This document shows, one piece after another, positions 7,943-16,062 of a stretch of 64,000 nucleotides of DNA (within the stretch, counting starts at the first letter, position 1; each line of letters opens with the position of its first letter). Position numbers and translations under genes: made by a program. Location: assembly GCA_017543265.1 (NCBI GenBank), contig JAFYGI010000028.1:28035-92034 (forward strand). Reading direction: 5' to 3'. The notes beneath the pieces are model-generated. The model was not told where the DNA came from, did not search any database, and saw nothing but the letters and a program-made list of their open reading frames with translations. This DNA is from Bacillota bacterium. Lineage in GTDB: Bacteria > Bacillota > Clostridia > Lachnospirales > CAG-274.

Positions 7943-9052
7943 TCAATCTCCTTGGTCAAGCTGGCTTCTGTAGTTGTTTGCTGCGTTTGTAAAGTCGTTG
8001 TAATCGGCGGTAAAGTAATGCTCGCCCGAATTAACGTCCTTTAAAACATAGTAAAGATAATTTGTGTCGGCGGGATATATTGCCGCCTCTATGCAGGCAG
8101 CACCGGGGTTGCCCACGGGACCCGATGGAAGACCCGTGACATAGTAGGTGTTGTGGCCGTCCTGCACCTCGAGATCCTCGTAAAGCACACGCTCCTTGCG
8201 CTCGCCGAGTGCATATAAGACCGTGGCATCCATCTGGAGCTTCATGCCCTTTGCAATACGGTTTTCGATAACGGAGGCAACTGTCGCGCGTTCCTCGGGA
8301 TAGCGCACCTCCGCCTCGATAACGGAGGCCTCGGTCACGATGTCATCGACCGTCTTGCCGCGCATGGTGGTCTCTGCCCTTAATTCGCCGCTGTATATCT
8401 CGTCAAAGCGTGCAAGCATACGCTCGACAATGCCCTTTGCATCGGTGCCTACGGTAATGTTGTAGGTATCGGGGAAAAGATAGCCCTCAAGCAAAGGCTC
8501 CCTGTCGGGTATCTGCTGTACAAAGTCGTAGTTGTAGTCCCTTGAATTTGCGGCCTGCATAAACTCGTCATAGGTGCAAAGCCCCTGCTCTTCAAGGTAT
8601 TTTGCTATCTCCTTTGCCCACATTCCCTCTCTTATGGTTATATCGACATACTCCTGCTTAACATAGCCGCTTTCAAGCGTGTCACATATCTCGTTAAAGT
8701 CCATGTAGTTGTTGAAGGTGTAGGTACCGGGCTGGAAGCTGGAGCCCCTGCCCTCACGCCTGCAAAGATAGATAAACTGCGCCTGACTGTCTATTATGCC
8801 CGCCTCGTTAAGCTGTACGGCAATATCCTTTACGGATGCGCCCTGCTCTATGGTAAGGCTTACCTCGGTCTGCTCCCTGTGCTTTCTCTGCGCCGAGCTT
8901 ACCTCGAGCGAGTTGAAGCGCTTTACGCCCTCATACAGCTTAAAACAGCCTATAAGCACTATCACCAGCAGTATTGCGCCCACTATAAGTCCCGTATAGG
9001 AGCGCTCCACCTTATTATCGTTCAATTCGTTGTCATCGACCAATTTTTTCAT
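7943..9052 (-). CDS. mltG: Endolytic transglycosylase MltG (YrrL)
   Basis: 369-residue membrane-anchored peptidoglycan enzyme that cuts nascent glycan strands and so limits chain length. One transmembrane helix at about 21-40 follows a charged N-terminus; LysM-like and YceG domains fill the rest. The catalytic motif EASVIEAEV is at 241-249, with Glu246 at the catalytic position; KLQMDATVLYALG and TYYVTGLPSGPVGNPG are family hallmarks. The gene overlaps truA by 20 bases upstream and abuts trmR downstream, matching the yrrL-yrrM order of Bacillus. Confidence 0.93.
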   Translation of the reverse strand: MKKLVDDNELNDNKVERSYTGLIVGAILLVIVLIGCFKLYEGVKRFNSLEVSSAQRKHREQTEVSLTIEQGASVKDIAVQLNEAGIIDSQAQFIYLCRREGRGSSFQPGTYTFNNYMDFNEICDTLESGYVKQEYVDITIREGMWAKEIAKYLEEQGLCTYDEFMQAANSRDYNYDFVQQIPDREPLLEGYLFPDTYNITVGTDAKGIVERMLARFDEIYSGELRAETTMRGKTVDDIVTEASVIEAEVRYPEERATVASVIENRIAKGMKLQMDATVLYALGERKERVLYEDLEVQDGHNTYYVTGLPSGPVGNPGAACIEAAIYPADTNYLYYVLKDVNSGEHYFTADYNDFTNAANNYRSQLDQGD

Positions 9053-9779
9053 AGTTGACCTCCAATAGTGTTAATCCGTTCGGTACAAGTGTTTTGCCCG
9101 CACGCGCCCTGTCGCGGCTTTGTATTATCTGCGGTATCTCGTCGGGTTGTATCTTGCCCAGTCCCACATATACAAGCGTGCCCGCGATTATCCTTACCAT
9201 GTTGTATAAAAAACCGTTTCCCCTGACCTTTATGGATATTATATCGCCGCTTTTTTGCACGTCAAGGCTGTATATCGTGCGCACCGTTGTTTTGGCATCG
9301 CTGCCGCTGGCGCAAAAGGCCTTAAAGTCGTGCTCGCCGATAAAATGTATGCAGGCTCGGCGCATTTTTTCCATATTCAGCGGATAATGTATAAACTCCG
9401 TATAGTGGTTTAAAACGGGGTCGCGAAAAGGTGCATTAAGTATTTTATATTCGTATGTTTTGTCTATTACGCTGTACTGCGGATGAAAGCCGTCATCCAC
9501 GATATATGCCCCGTTTACCACGATATCATCGGGCAAAAAGGCATTTACCGCATAGGGCAGCCTGTCGGCGGGGATATTCTGCTCCACGGTGTAGAGTGCG
9601 CCCTGACCCTTGCAGTGCACGCCCGTATCCGTGCGCGATGAGCCCCTGACCGTTATGGGCTTTTTGTAAAGCTGCGACAAAGCCTCCTCCAGCCGCTGCT
9701 GTACCGTCATTTGTCCGCTCTGGCGCTGCCAGCCGCAGTAGTTGGTGCCGTCGTATGCCACCATCAACAAAATGTTCAT
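9033..9779 (-). CDS. truA: tRNA pseudouridine(38-40) synthase TruA
   Basis: 248-residue cytosolic enzyme that makes pseudouridine at tRNA positions 38-40 in the anticodon arm. It starts MNILLMVAYDGTNYCGWQRQ, and the catalytic Asp51 lies in SSRTDTGVHCKGQ. The C-terminal KVRGNGFLYNMVRIIAG is typical. I chose ATG 9779, one base after the ecfT stop, over an in-frame TTG 18 bases upstream, because the GGGGG stretch is well placed for it. Order ecfA-ecfT-truA is the common Bacillota order, here detached from the ribosomal protein cluster. Confidence 0.95.
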   Translation of the reverse strand: MNILLMVAYDGTNYCGWQRQSGQMTVQQRLEEALSQLYKKPITVRGSSRTDTGVHCKGQGALYTVEQNIPADRLPYAVNAFLPDDIVVNGAYIVDDGFHPQYSVIDKTYEYKILNAPFRDPVLNHYTEFIHYPLNMEKMRRACIHFIGEHDFKAFCASGSDAKTTVRTIYSLDVQKSGDIISIKVRGNGFLYNMVRIIAGTLVYVGLGKIQPDEIPQIIQSRDRARAGKTLVPNGLTLLEVNYEKIGR

Positions 9780-9780
9780 A

Positions 9781-10584
9781 TCATAACCCCCACACAAGCC
9801 TTAAAATAAGCACCGCAAACAAAAACACAAGCACGGACGCAAGTGCGGTATAATCGTTTTTTTCCATTACAAGCTCGTTCATTCTGGTACGGTTTATATC
9901 GCCGCGGTAGCAGCGTGCCTCCATAGCCATAGCCAGCTCGTCCGCACGGCGAAAGGCCGATACGAACAGCGGCACCAGAAGCGGTATCAGGCTTTGCGCC
10001 CTTTGTATAAGACCGCCCGTGTCAAAGTCCGCACCCCTTGCCATCTGCGCCTTGCGTATCTTGTCAAGCTCCTCCACAAGGGTCGGGATAAAGCGCAGCG
10101 CAATTGATGTCATCATCGCTATCTCGTGCGCGGGCAGGCCGAACCTTTTGTACGGCTTTAAAAGATATTCCATACCGACAGTAAGCTGTATCGGCGTTGT
10201 GGACAGCGTAAGCACGGACGAGCCCATAACAAGCAGTATAAGCCTTACGGCCATTTTTACCGCCATAAGTATACCCTGCACGCTTATCCGTATCACGCCG
10301 TACTGCCACAGCATATCCTTGCCGCCCGTGAAAAGTATGTTAAGCGCTACCGTAAAGATGATAATGACGATTATGGGCTTCAGACCGCCCAGAAGCATTT
10401 TTACCGGCACGGCCGACAGCCTGACCACCATTGCAAGGAAAGCCGCGCAAAGCAGATACCCAAGCACGCCCTTGGCGATAAAGCACGCCGTTATGTACAA
10501 AAACGTGCCCATTATTTTTATTCTTGCATCCAGATTATGTATCACCGAGTTTGTCGGATAATACTGACCTATCGTTATATTCAT
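9781..10584 (-). CDS. ecfT: ECF transporter transmembrane subunit EcfT
   Basis: 267-residue integral membrane protein that couples vitamin-binding S components to the EcfA ATPases. It begins [20 protein letters not shown], a typical EcfT start, and has several hydrophobic helices. The two cytoplasmic coupling signatures are [10 protein letters not shown] and [17 protein letters not shown] 10584 overlaps the ecfA stop (ATGA), which supports this start over a longer frame beginning 39 bases upstream. S components for individual vitamins would be encoded elsewhere. Confidence 0.92.
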   Translation of the reverse strand: MNITIGQYYPTNSVIHNLDARIKIMGTFLYITACFIAKGVLGYLLCAAFLAMVVRLSAVPVKMLLGGLKPIIVIIIFTVALNILFTGGKDMLWQYGVIRISVQGILMAVKMAVRLILLVMGSSVLTLSTTPIQLTVGMEYLLKPYKRFGLPAHEIAMMTSIALRFIPTLVEELDKIRKAQMARGADFDTGGLIQRAQSLIPLLVPLFVSAFRRADELAMAMEARCYRGDINRTRMNELVMEKNDYTALASVLVFLFAVLILRLVWGL

Positions 10585-12335
10585 GCGCTCACCCCCGCCA
10601 AAGCATTGTACAATACCTCGCACGCGGTATCCACATCAAAAATACTGCGGGGAAGCGCCGTTCCCTCGTCGTTGAGCCTGTCCATCAAAAGGGATATCTG
10701 CGGCGCATTAAGGCCTATCTCGGTAAGCCTTTTTATATGGCCGAATACCTTTTGCGGTGTGTCAAAAAACTCCACACAGCCCTTGTTCATCACAAGTATC
10801 CTGTCGGCTATGCGGGAGATGTCCTCCATGCTGTGACTGACAAGTATGACCGTCATATCAAGCTCCTTGTGCATACGCTTTATATTGGCCAAGATCTCGT
10901 CACGGCTGTAGGGGTCAAGCCCCGCCGTAGGCTCGTCCAGCACAAGCACCTCGGGGTGCATGGCCAGCACGCCCGCAATGGCAACGCGCCTTTTCTGACC
11001 GCCCGAAAGCTCAAACGGGGATTTTTCGTAATATTCCTCACCCATGCCCACCGATGCCAGCGCATCCTTTACACGGGTCTGTATCTCTTCCGCGGAAAGA
11101 CCAAGATTTTCGGGGCCGAAGGCAACATCCTTAAACACGGTCGTTTCAAAAAGCTGATGTTCGGGATACTGGAAAACAAGGCCGACACGGCGGCGGACCT
11201 CTTTCAGCCTTGACTTGTCGCTGTTTATGTCAAAGCCGTCCAGCATAACACAGCCCTCGTCGGGCTTTGAAAGTGCGTTAAGATGCTGTATAAGCGTGCT
11301 TTTGCCCGAGCCCGTGTGCCCGATAAGGCCTATAAGCTCGCCCTTGCCTATTTTTAGGCTGACATTTTTAAGCGCAACACTTTCGTAAACCGTCTCCTTG
11401 CCGTAGATATGGGTAAGATTTTTTACCTCTATAAGGGTCTGGGGTATCTTGTATTCCCGCTCGTCACGGGGGAAGGATACATCCTTTTTAAAGCCCTTTT
11501 CAAGCAGAGCCGCCGCCATATCGTCAATTGTCAGTATATCGTTTGGCAGACTTACGCCGCGCTTTATAAGCTTGCTTGCAAGCTCCGTCACCTGCGGCAC
11601 GTCAAGGTGCAGCTGCTTTACCCTTTCCACCTGTCTGAAAATTTCCGCAGGCGTGCCGTCCATAACAAGGCTGCCCTTGTCAAACACAGCCACACGGTCG
11701 GCAAGGCAGGCCTCCTCCATGTAATGTGTTATAAGCACGATGGTTATGCCCTGCTTGTTAAGCTGCAAAAGGGTATTTATTACCTGTCTGCGGCCTATCG
11801 GGTCAAGCATGGCCGTAGGCTCGTCCAGCACTATGCAGTCGGGACGCATGGCCAGCACGCCCGCAATGGCGATACGCTGTTTTTGTCCGCCCGAGAGCAT
11901 CATAGGCGAGGAATTTCTGTACTTTGACATATTAACGCTTAAAAGCGCATCCTCAACGCGCGTTTTTATCTCGGCCGAGGGTATGCCCAGGTTTTCGGGG
12001 CCGAAGGCTATCTCCTCTTCTATTATCGTTGCAATTATCTGATTGTCGGGGTTTTGAAACACCATGCCCGCACTTTGTCTTATGCTCCAGGTGTTTTTCT
12101 CGTCCGCGGTATCAAGCCCGTTTACCGTCATTTTGCCGTCCGACGGCAGCAAAAGCGCATTTATCTGCTTGGCAAAGGTGGACTTGCCCGAGCCGTTGTG
12201 ACCCAGCACGGCTATGAACTGTCCCTTGGGTATGGCTATGTCCAGGCCGTTTATCGCCCTGTTTGTCACTATCTCCGAATTTTCGTTATATGTTTTGTAA
12301 TCATAAACAAGATGTTCGCTTTTGACGAAATCCAT
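10581..12335 (-). CDS. ecfA: Fused EcfA1-EcfA2 energy-coupling factor ATPase
   Basis: 584-residue protein holding both ATPase subunits of an ECF vitamin transporter in one chain. First half (1-285): Walker A GHNGSGKS at 45-52, Q-loop FQNPDNQ, signature LSGGQKQR, Walker [10 protein letters not shown]. Second half (about 298-584): GHTGSGKS at 338-345, [36 protein letters not shown] is EcfA1-like and YPEHQLFE EcfA2-like. In most Bacillota these are two genes. Both halves keep all catalytic motifs, so this is a true fusion rather than a missed stop. ATG 12335 follows GGTGGTG; the longer frame begins 33 bases upstream without a site. It heads the operon. Confidence 0.92.
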   Translation of the reverse strand: MDFVKSEHLVYDYKTYNENSEIVTNRAINGLDIAIPKGQFIAVLGHNGSGKSTFAKQINALLLPSDGKMTVNGLDTADEKNTWSIRQSAGMVFQNPDNQIIATIIEEEIAFGPENLGIPSAEIKTRVEDALLSVNMSKYRNSSPMMLSGGQKQRIAIAGVLAMRPDCIVLDEPTAMLDPIGRRQVINTLLQLNKQGITIVLITHYMEEACLADRVAVFDKGSLVMDGTPAEIFRQVERVKQLHLDVPQVTELASKLIKRGVSLPNDILTIDDMAAALLEKGFKKDVSFPRDEREYKIPQTLIEVKNLTHIYGKETVYESVALKNVSLKIGKGELIGLIGHTGSGKSTLIQHLNALSKPDEGCVMLDGFDINSDKSRLKEVRRRVGLVFQYPEHQLFETTVFKDVAFGPENLGLSAEEIQTRVKDALASVGMGEEYYEKSPFELSGGQKRRVAIAGVLAMHPEVLVLDEPTAGLDPYSRDEILANIKRMHKELDMTVILVSHSMEDISRIADRILVMNKGCVEFFDTPQKVFGHIKRLTEIGLNAPQISLLMDRLNDEGTALPRSIFDVDTACEVLYNALAGVSA

Positions 12336-12371
12336 GTAATACACCACCAAAATAATATTGTTCCACAATAG

Positions 12372-12400
12372 ATTTTATCATATATCGGGGGTTTTTTCAA
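12372..12400 (-). promoter_or_regulatory. Promoter of the ecfA-ecfT-truA-mltG-trmR-U32-S8 operon
   Basis: Minus strand TTGAAA, 17-base spacer, TAAAAT, about 37 bases upstream of ecfA. It is the only strong promoter I see before the run of overlapping genes down to 4661. Confidence 0.7.
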
Positions 12401-12419
12401 GATAAATTTATGATTTGAC

Positions 12420-12498
12420 AAAATAGCGCTGACAGCCGAAGAAACCCCTCCGCCACCGCTGCGCTCCCCCGGCTGATGCAATGCTATTTTAAATGTAT
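12420..12498. repeat. Short fragment of dispersed repeat family B
   Basis: A truncated relative of the larger palindromic family (contains GAAACCCCTCCGCCACCGCT) bounded by a short inverted repeat AAAATAGC/GCTATTTT. It lies in the gap between the transglutaminase terminator and the ecf promoter. Confidence 0.55.
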
Positions 12499-12520
12499 AT
12501 GACGTTCCGACCGGTGCAGC

Positions 12521-12566
12521 AAAAAACAGCGGATACATCCCCGCGAGAGGAAAATATCCGCCGTTT
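12521..12566 (-). terminator. Intrinsic terminator of the transglutaminase-dockerin gene
   Basis: Twelve-base stem (AAACGGCGGATA with TATCCGCTGTTT on the minus strand, one mismatch) and a T-run, starting 7 bases after the stop codon at 12573. Confidence 0.85.
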
Positions 12567-12572
12567 CTTATC

Positions 12573-14453
12573 TTATGAGTGCATTGCGATATCCCTGAGT
12601 ATTACTTTAAGGTCGTTATCGTCAACAACATTATTCATATCCGCATCATATTTTTCGTAATCCGTGTTGTTGCCGGTGCCGGGAATATAGGTCAAATTCG
12701 CAAAGGCAATGGCATCAAGCAGGTCGATGGTCTCGTTGCCGTCCACGTCTGCAAAGGGATGCACCTTCATATTGTACAAAAGGAAGTTCTCGCCGTCGCC
12801 GCTGTGCTTGACGGTCAGCAAATGTCTGCCGCTTGGTATATCATAGCCGAGATACATTTTATTTGACGAGCCTTCTCGTTCTTCTATCTTGACACCGTCG
12901 GCAAATACCTCTACCTTGCCCGCATTGGTCTGTGCCGTAAAATACACCTGTGTTGCACGCTCGGTCAGAAATGTCACCGAGCCGTTACCCTTGGCATAAA
13001 GCACCTTTGTTCCCGCATCAACATACTGCATATTGCCTGTTGTGTTGCCCATTTGTATAAATTTGCTGCCCGAAACGATGACGTTTTTCAGATCGTCGTT
13101 TGCCGCAAAGGCGGCATTGTTGTCATCCGCGGGTATCCTTACGGGGACACTTGTGTCGGACGGTGCGTAGAACGAGCGGTGCGCAAGTATACTCACCTGC
13201 GGCGGGGGATATACCCTGTTGCCGTTTATTATCGTATAATTGCCGGGCGTGACCGAATTGTCATAGATGTTGTTGTAGAAGTTTTCGTTGTCGCTCAGCT
13301 CGGGCATAACGTCGGGGTACATGGTCAGGTTGGGCTCGTGCCTGAATTCACCGTTATAAAACTGGGAATACGGTGCATTAAAAAACCTGTACGACATAAT
13401 GCTTATCCTGTTTCCGCCCGAACCCGTCATAACGGTATCGTCAAGGGTGACATCAAGGCCGTGATACTCGCCGTCGTCAAGCATGACCGAATTCCACGCA
13501 TGACCGCCCATATCTCTGTATGTCCCGTCGGCCTGTCTTTGGTAGGCATGACCCTGTAAGTAATAGCTCGGTATGCCGTATCTGTTGAACAGCAGCTGTG
13601 CGGCCTTTGCATAGCCCTCGCAGACAGCACCCTCGTACTGCTTGTCAAGAATACCGATTATCGAATGTGAATAGAAGGTATCAAGCGGTTCTTTCGTTTC
13701 AAAATCCGTAAGCGTGTAATTGTTTTCAAGCACCATTTTATCGTGTATCGCCTTTTCCATTTTGTAATTGGAGTCATAACAGTCCGATACGGCAGCATCG
13801 TATTCCTTGACGGTCTGCGTAATGGCCGCATTTTGTGTAACAACAGCCTCGCCGGTGCAAAATTCGTTTTTGAGCGAAAAGCCCGCACAAACCAGATTTT
13901 CGTCAAAAAATACCTGGTTTATCTTTGATGAGGCAAAATAAAACTGCGGGTTGTCGTAAATGACAGCCTTGATAACGGTATATATATCCTGATACACCTT
14001 TTTGCCCGAATCGGGCTCCAGCACGCTGCTGCCTATGACCTCGTGCAGGGTAAGGCAGTCGGAAAGGTCGGTTACAAGAAAATACGGTTCTTCAATACCC
14101 GAAACATCATATTTCAGCGTTCTTGTGCTGTGTGATGCGCCGTAATTGTACATGGTATTGTATATCCTTTTGTATATTTCCGCATAAACGGGCGGATACT
14201 GCTGCTTTATATACTCATAGCAGGGCAGATTTTTATTGTCAAGCCAATCGGGGGCTTCCTCCGCAGCAAAGGCCGATACCTCGCCCGGGAGTGCATCTTC
14301 AAGCATACCGTCCGGCAGACGGACAGGCTCGGCTTCGCGGCTTTCGCTTATTTCAAGGCCGCCGCACGGCATCACCGTTTCGTCCGCGTATGCGGTGTGT
14401 ACCGCACCAAAGGCCAATACCGCCATAATTGTAAAAATCGCGATCTTTTTCAT
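12573..14453 (-). CDS. Secreted transglutaminase-like protein with C-terminal dockerin
   Basis: Exported 626-residue protein. Signal peptide about 1-23 (ending AYADET). The transglutaminase-like core is at about 225-345 with a full triad: Cys278 in GAVCEGYAKA, His318 in MGGHAWN, Asp334 in GLDVTLDD. A beta-rich region follows, including a module ending SGRHLLTVKHSG (about 440-565). The C-terminus (568-626) is a dockerin with two complete calcium loops: DVDGNETIDLLD and DADMNNVVDDND, each with acid/Asn at loop positions 1, 3, 5, 9 and 12. Such transglutaminase folds can be cysteine proteases or cross-linkers; which applies is not visible. The dockerin suggests docking to a cohesin, possibly the anchor at 3242-4567. 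AAAGGAGG supports the start. Confidence 0.88.
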   Translation of the reverse strand: MKKIAIFTIMAVLAFGAVHTAYADETVMPCGGLEISESREAEPVRLPDGMLEDALPGEVSAFAAEEAPDWLDNKNLPCYEYIKQQYPPVYAEIYKRIYNTMYNYGASHSTRTLKYDVSGIEEPYFLVTDLSDCLTLHEVIGSSVLEPDSGKKVYQDIYTVIKAVIYDNPQFYFASSKINQVFFDENLVCAGFSLKNEFCTGEAVVTQNAAITQTVKEYDAAVSDCYDSNYKMEKAIHDKMVLENNYTLTDFETKEPLDTFYSHSIIGILDKQYEGAVCEGYAKAAQLLFNRYGIPSYYLQGHAYQRQADGTYRDMGGHAWNSVMLDDGEYHGLDVTLDDTVMTGSGGNRISIMSYRFFNAPYSQFYNGEFRHEPNLTMYPDVMPELSDNENFYNNIYDNSVTPGNYTIINGNRVYPPPQVSILAHRSFYAPSDTSVPVRIPADDNNAAFAANDDLKNVIVSGSKFIQMGNTTGNMQYVDAGTKVLYAKGNGSVTFLTERATQVYFTAQTNAGKVEVFADGVKIEEREGSSNKMYLGYDIPSGRHLLTVKHSGDGENFLLYNMKVHPFADVDGNETIDLLDAIAFANLTYIPGTGNNTDYEKYDADMNNVVDDNDLKVILRDIAMHS

Positions 14454-14710
14454 CTTTATACCTCCTTTTATGATCCGTGTCCGATGTTACTTATATTTTA
14501 CGTCCTGAATGTATGTTTTGTCAAGTATTATAATATTGTGGATAAAAAGAGAATTTATGCCGTATAGTCAAGATAGCAAAAAAAGCGAAATAAAAGGGTT
14601 TTGACAGATAATACTGCTTACGGCGTAAATTTTCATACGTTTTGTTTGGTATAATACCATTTACAGCGTAAAGCCTCTTTTATTTGCACTATAACATCAG
14701 ATAAGAAAAT
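14454..14710. other. Intergenic gap with promoter and a degenerate repeat copy
   Basis: Gap of 306 bases in all before the next gene. It holds the promoter of the transglutaminase gene (14495-14524) and, at about 14608-14695, a degenerate copy of the AT-rich arm found beside repeat family A at 50.6 and 54.1 kb (shared ATAATACTGCTTAC and TTTTATTTGCACTATAA). No open frame looks coding. Confidence 0.6.
14495..14524 (-). promoter_or_regulatory. Promoter of the transglutaminase-dockerin gene
   Basis: Minus strand TTGACA, 18-base spacer, TAAAAT, about 42 bases upstream of the start codon. Confidence 0.75.
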
Positions 14711-14756
14711 AAAAAGCGGATATATCCCTGTTTAAAGAGATATACCCGCTGTTTTT
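14711..14756 (-). terminator. Intrinsic terminator of the aminotransferase-nagZ-LRR-esterase operon
   Basis: Twelve-base stem (AGCGGGTATATC with GATATATCCGCT on the minus strand, one G-T pair) followed by T-rich sequence, just after the esterase stop at 14760. Confidence 0.85.
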
Positions 14757-14759
14757 GTT

Positions 14760-16019
14760 TTATTTATTCAACACCACGTTTTCGGTAGCCTCTATCTCGT
14801 CAAGGGACTGTTCCTTTGCGGCTTCAAGGCTCTGTATCTCCGTTACCTCGTTAAAGGCATCGGTAAGCACGGCATAGCAGTCCTCCTGTGTAAGGACAGA
14901 CTTTACACCTTCGTCAAGGCCGATGGATGCAAGGTTTGCAACAGCACTTTTAACGTGCTCGTCCATAGTCGCACCCACATTTTCGGGCATCTGCGCACCG
15001 CAGGCTCTGAGACCTCTTTCCAGCATAAGCAGCATCTCCGCGGAGGTTATCGTCCTTTCGCCGTCAAATACCGCCTTGTCGTCACCGAGAACTATACCGT
15101 ATGCCTTGGCAACAGCTACAGACTCCGCATACTCCGCATCGGCGCTGACATCTGCAAAGTTGTCCTTTGCGTTTTCGTCGGTAAGCTGGAGCACACGTAC
15201 AAGCGACTGCGTGAATTGGCCGCGTGAAACGGGCGCATTTTCAAAGTCTGCCGCAAGCGTGAACACACCCTTGTCCGCAAGCTCCTTTGCGGTAAGGTAT
15301 GCTATCTTTTCACCGCCCCAATGGTTAAGGTGAGTATTGTCTATACCGTTTTTGCCCTTTTCCCTGTTGTTGTAGATGGCATGATAGTACATGGCACCCT
15401 TTTCGCCAAGCTTGTTGTATATGTCCTCTGTGACCTTTGTCATATCAACGTATGTAATGCCCAGCTCGTCCGCAAGCTCTCTTACGGCATCGTCATAAAG
15501 ACCGTGGGAGTCCTTTACCTTGCCCGTGTCCTCAAAGTTTCTTCTGGAAATGGGTGTTAAAAGTATGGGTGTTGCGCCCTTTTCCTGTACGGGCAGGATA
15601 TAATTCTTGTAAAGGCTGTTTTTAAAGCTGCCCTCCGTGTCCTTGTCGCCCTTGGGGTCTGTGTAGCGCAGCTCCTTGTCCTCGTCGCTGGAATTTTTTG
15701 CATCGTTGTGGCCGAACTGGATTATAACATAGTCGCCCTCGCCCACATCACGCATCAGCTTGTAGTAGTTGTCCTCTGTTGTAAAGCTTTTGGAGCTTCT
15801 GCCCGAAAGCGCATAGTCCGTAACATTTACGTCCTTTACATACTTGCCGAAGTACATACCCCAGCCTGCACGCGGGAGCGCATAGTTTTCGTCAAAACCG
15901 TATTCGCACGCCGTAGAGTCGCCTGCGATAAATACATCGGGCGTATCCGCCATTGCGGGCACACAAAGTGCCGAAAATGCCATGATACCGGTAAGTAATG
16001 CTGCCAAAGTTCTTTTCAT
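14760..16019 (-). CDS. Secreted SGNH/GDSL esterase, CE12-like, with C-terminal SLH-like repeats
   Basis: Exported 419-residue hydrolase resembling rhamnogalacturonan acetylesterases (CE12), which remove acetyl groups from pectin. Signal peptide about 1-24 (ending AMADT). SGNH blocks: IAGDSTACEYG with Ser35, ALSGRS with Gly73, QFGHNDAKN with Asn105, GIDNTHLNHWG with Asp227 and His230. The C-terminal third (about 255-335) has SLH-like sequence (NFADVSADAEYAESVAVA, TITSAEMLLMLERG), suggesting wall attachment. ATG 16019 follows GGAGG at 8 bases, preferred over an ATG 15 bases upstream. It is the last gene of the operon with the LRR protein, nagZ and an aminotransferase. Substrate is inferred from family resemblance. 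Confidence 0.85.
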   Translation of the reverse strand: MKRTLAALLTGIMAFSALCVPAMADTPDVFIAGDSTACEYGFDENYALPRAGWGMYFGKYVKDVNVTDYALSGRSSKSFTTEDNYYKLMRDVGEGDYVIIQFGHNDAKNSSDEDKELRYTDPKGDKDTEGSFKNSLYKNYILPVQEKGATPILLTPISRRNFEDTGKVKDSHGLYDDAVRELADELGITYVDMTKVTEDIYNKLGEKGAMYYHAIYNNREKGKNGIDNTHLNHWGGEKIAYLTAKELADKGVFTLAADFENAPVSRGQFTQSLVRVLQLTDENAKDNFADVSADAEYAESVAVAKAYGIVLGDDKAVFDGERTITSAEMLLMLERGLRACGAQMPENVGATMDEHVKSAVANLASIGLDEGVKSVLTQEDCYAVLTDAFNEVTEIQSLEAAKEQSLDEIEATENVVLNK

Positions 16020-16062
16020 GTTTTTAACCTCCAAATCATATAATACATTTATTTTATCATAT

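Noticed and set aside
12269..12538. 89-residue frame upstream of ecfA on the minus strand
   Set aside because: It crosses the transglutaminase terminator, a repeat fragment and the ecf promoter, and has no coding features.
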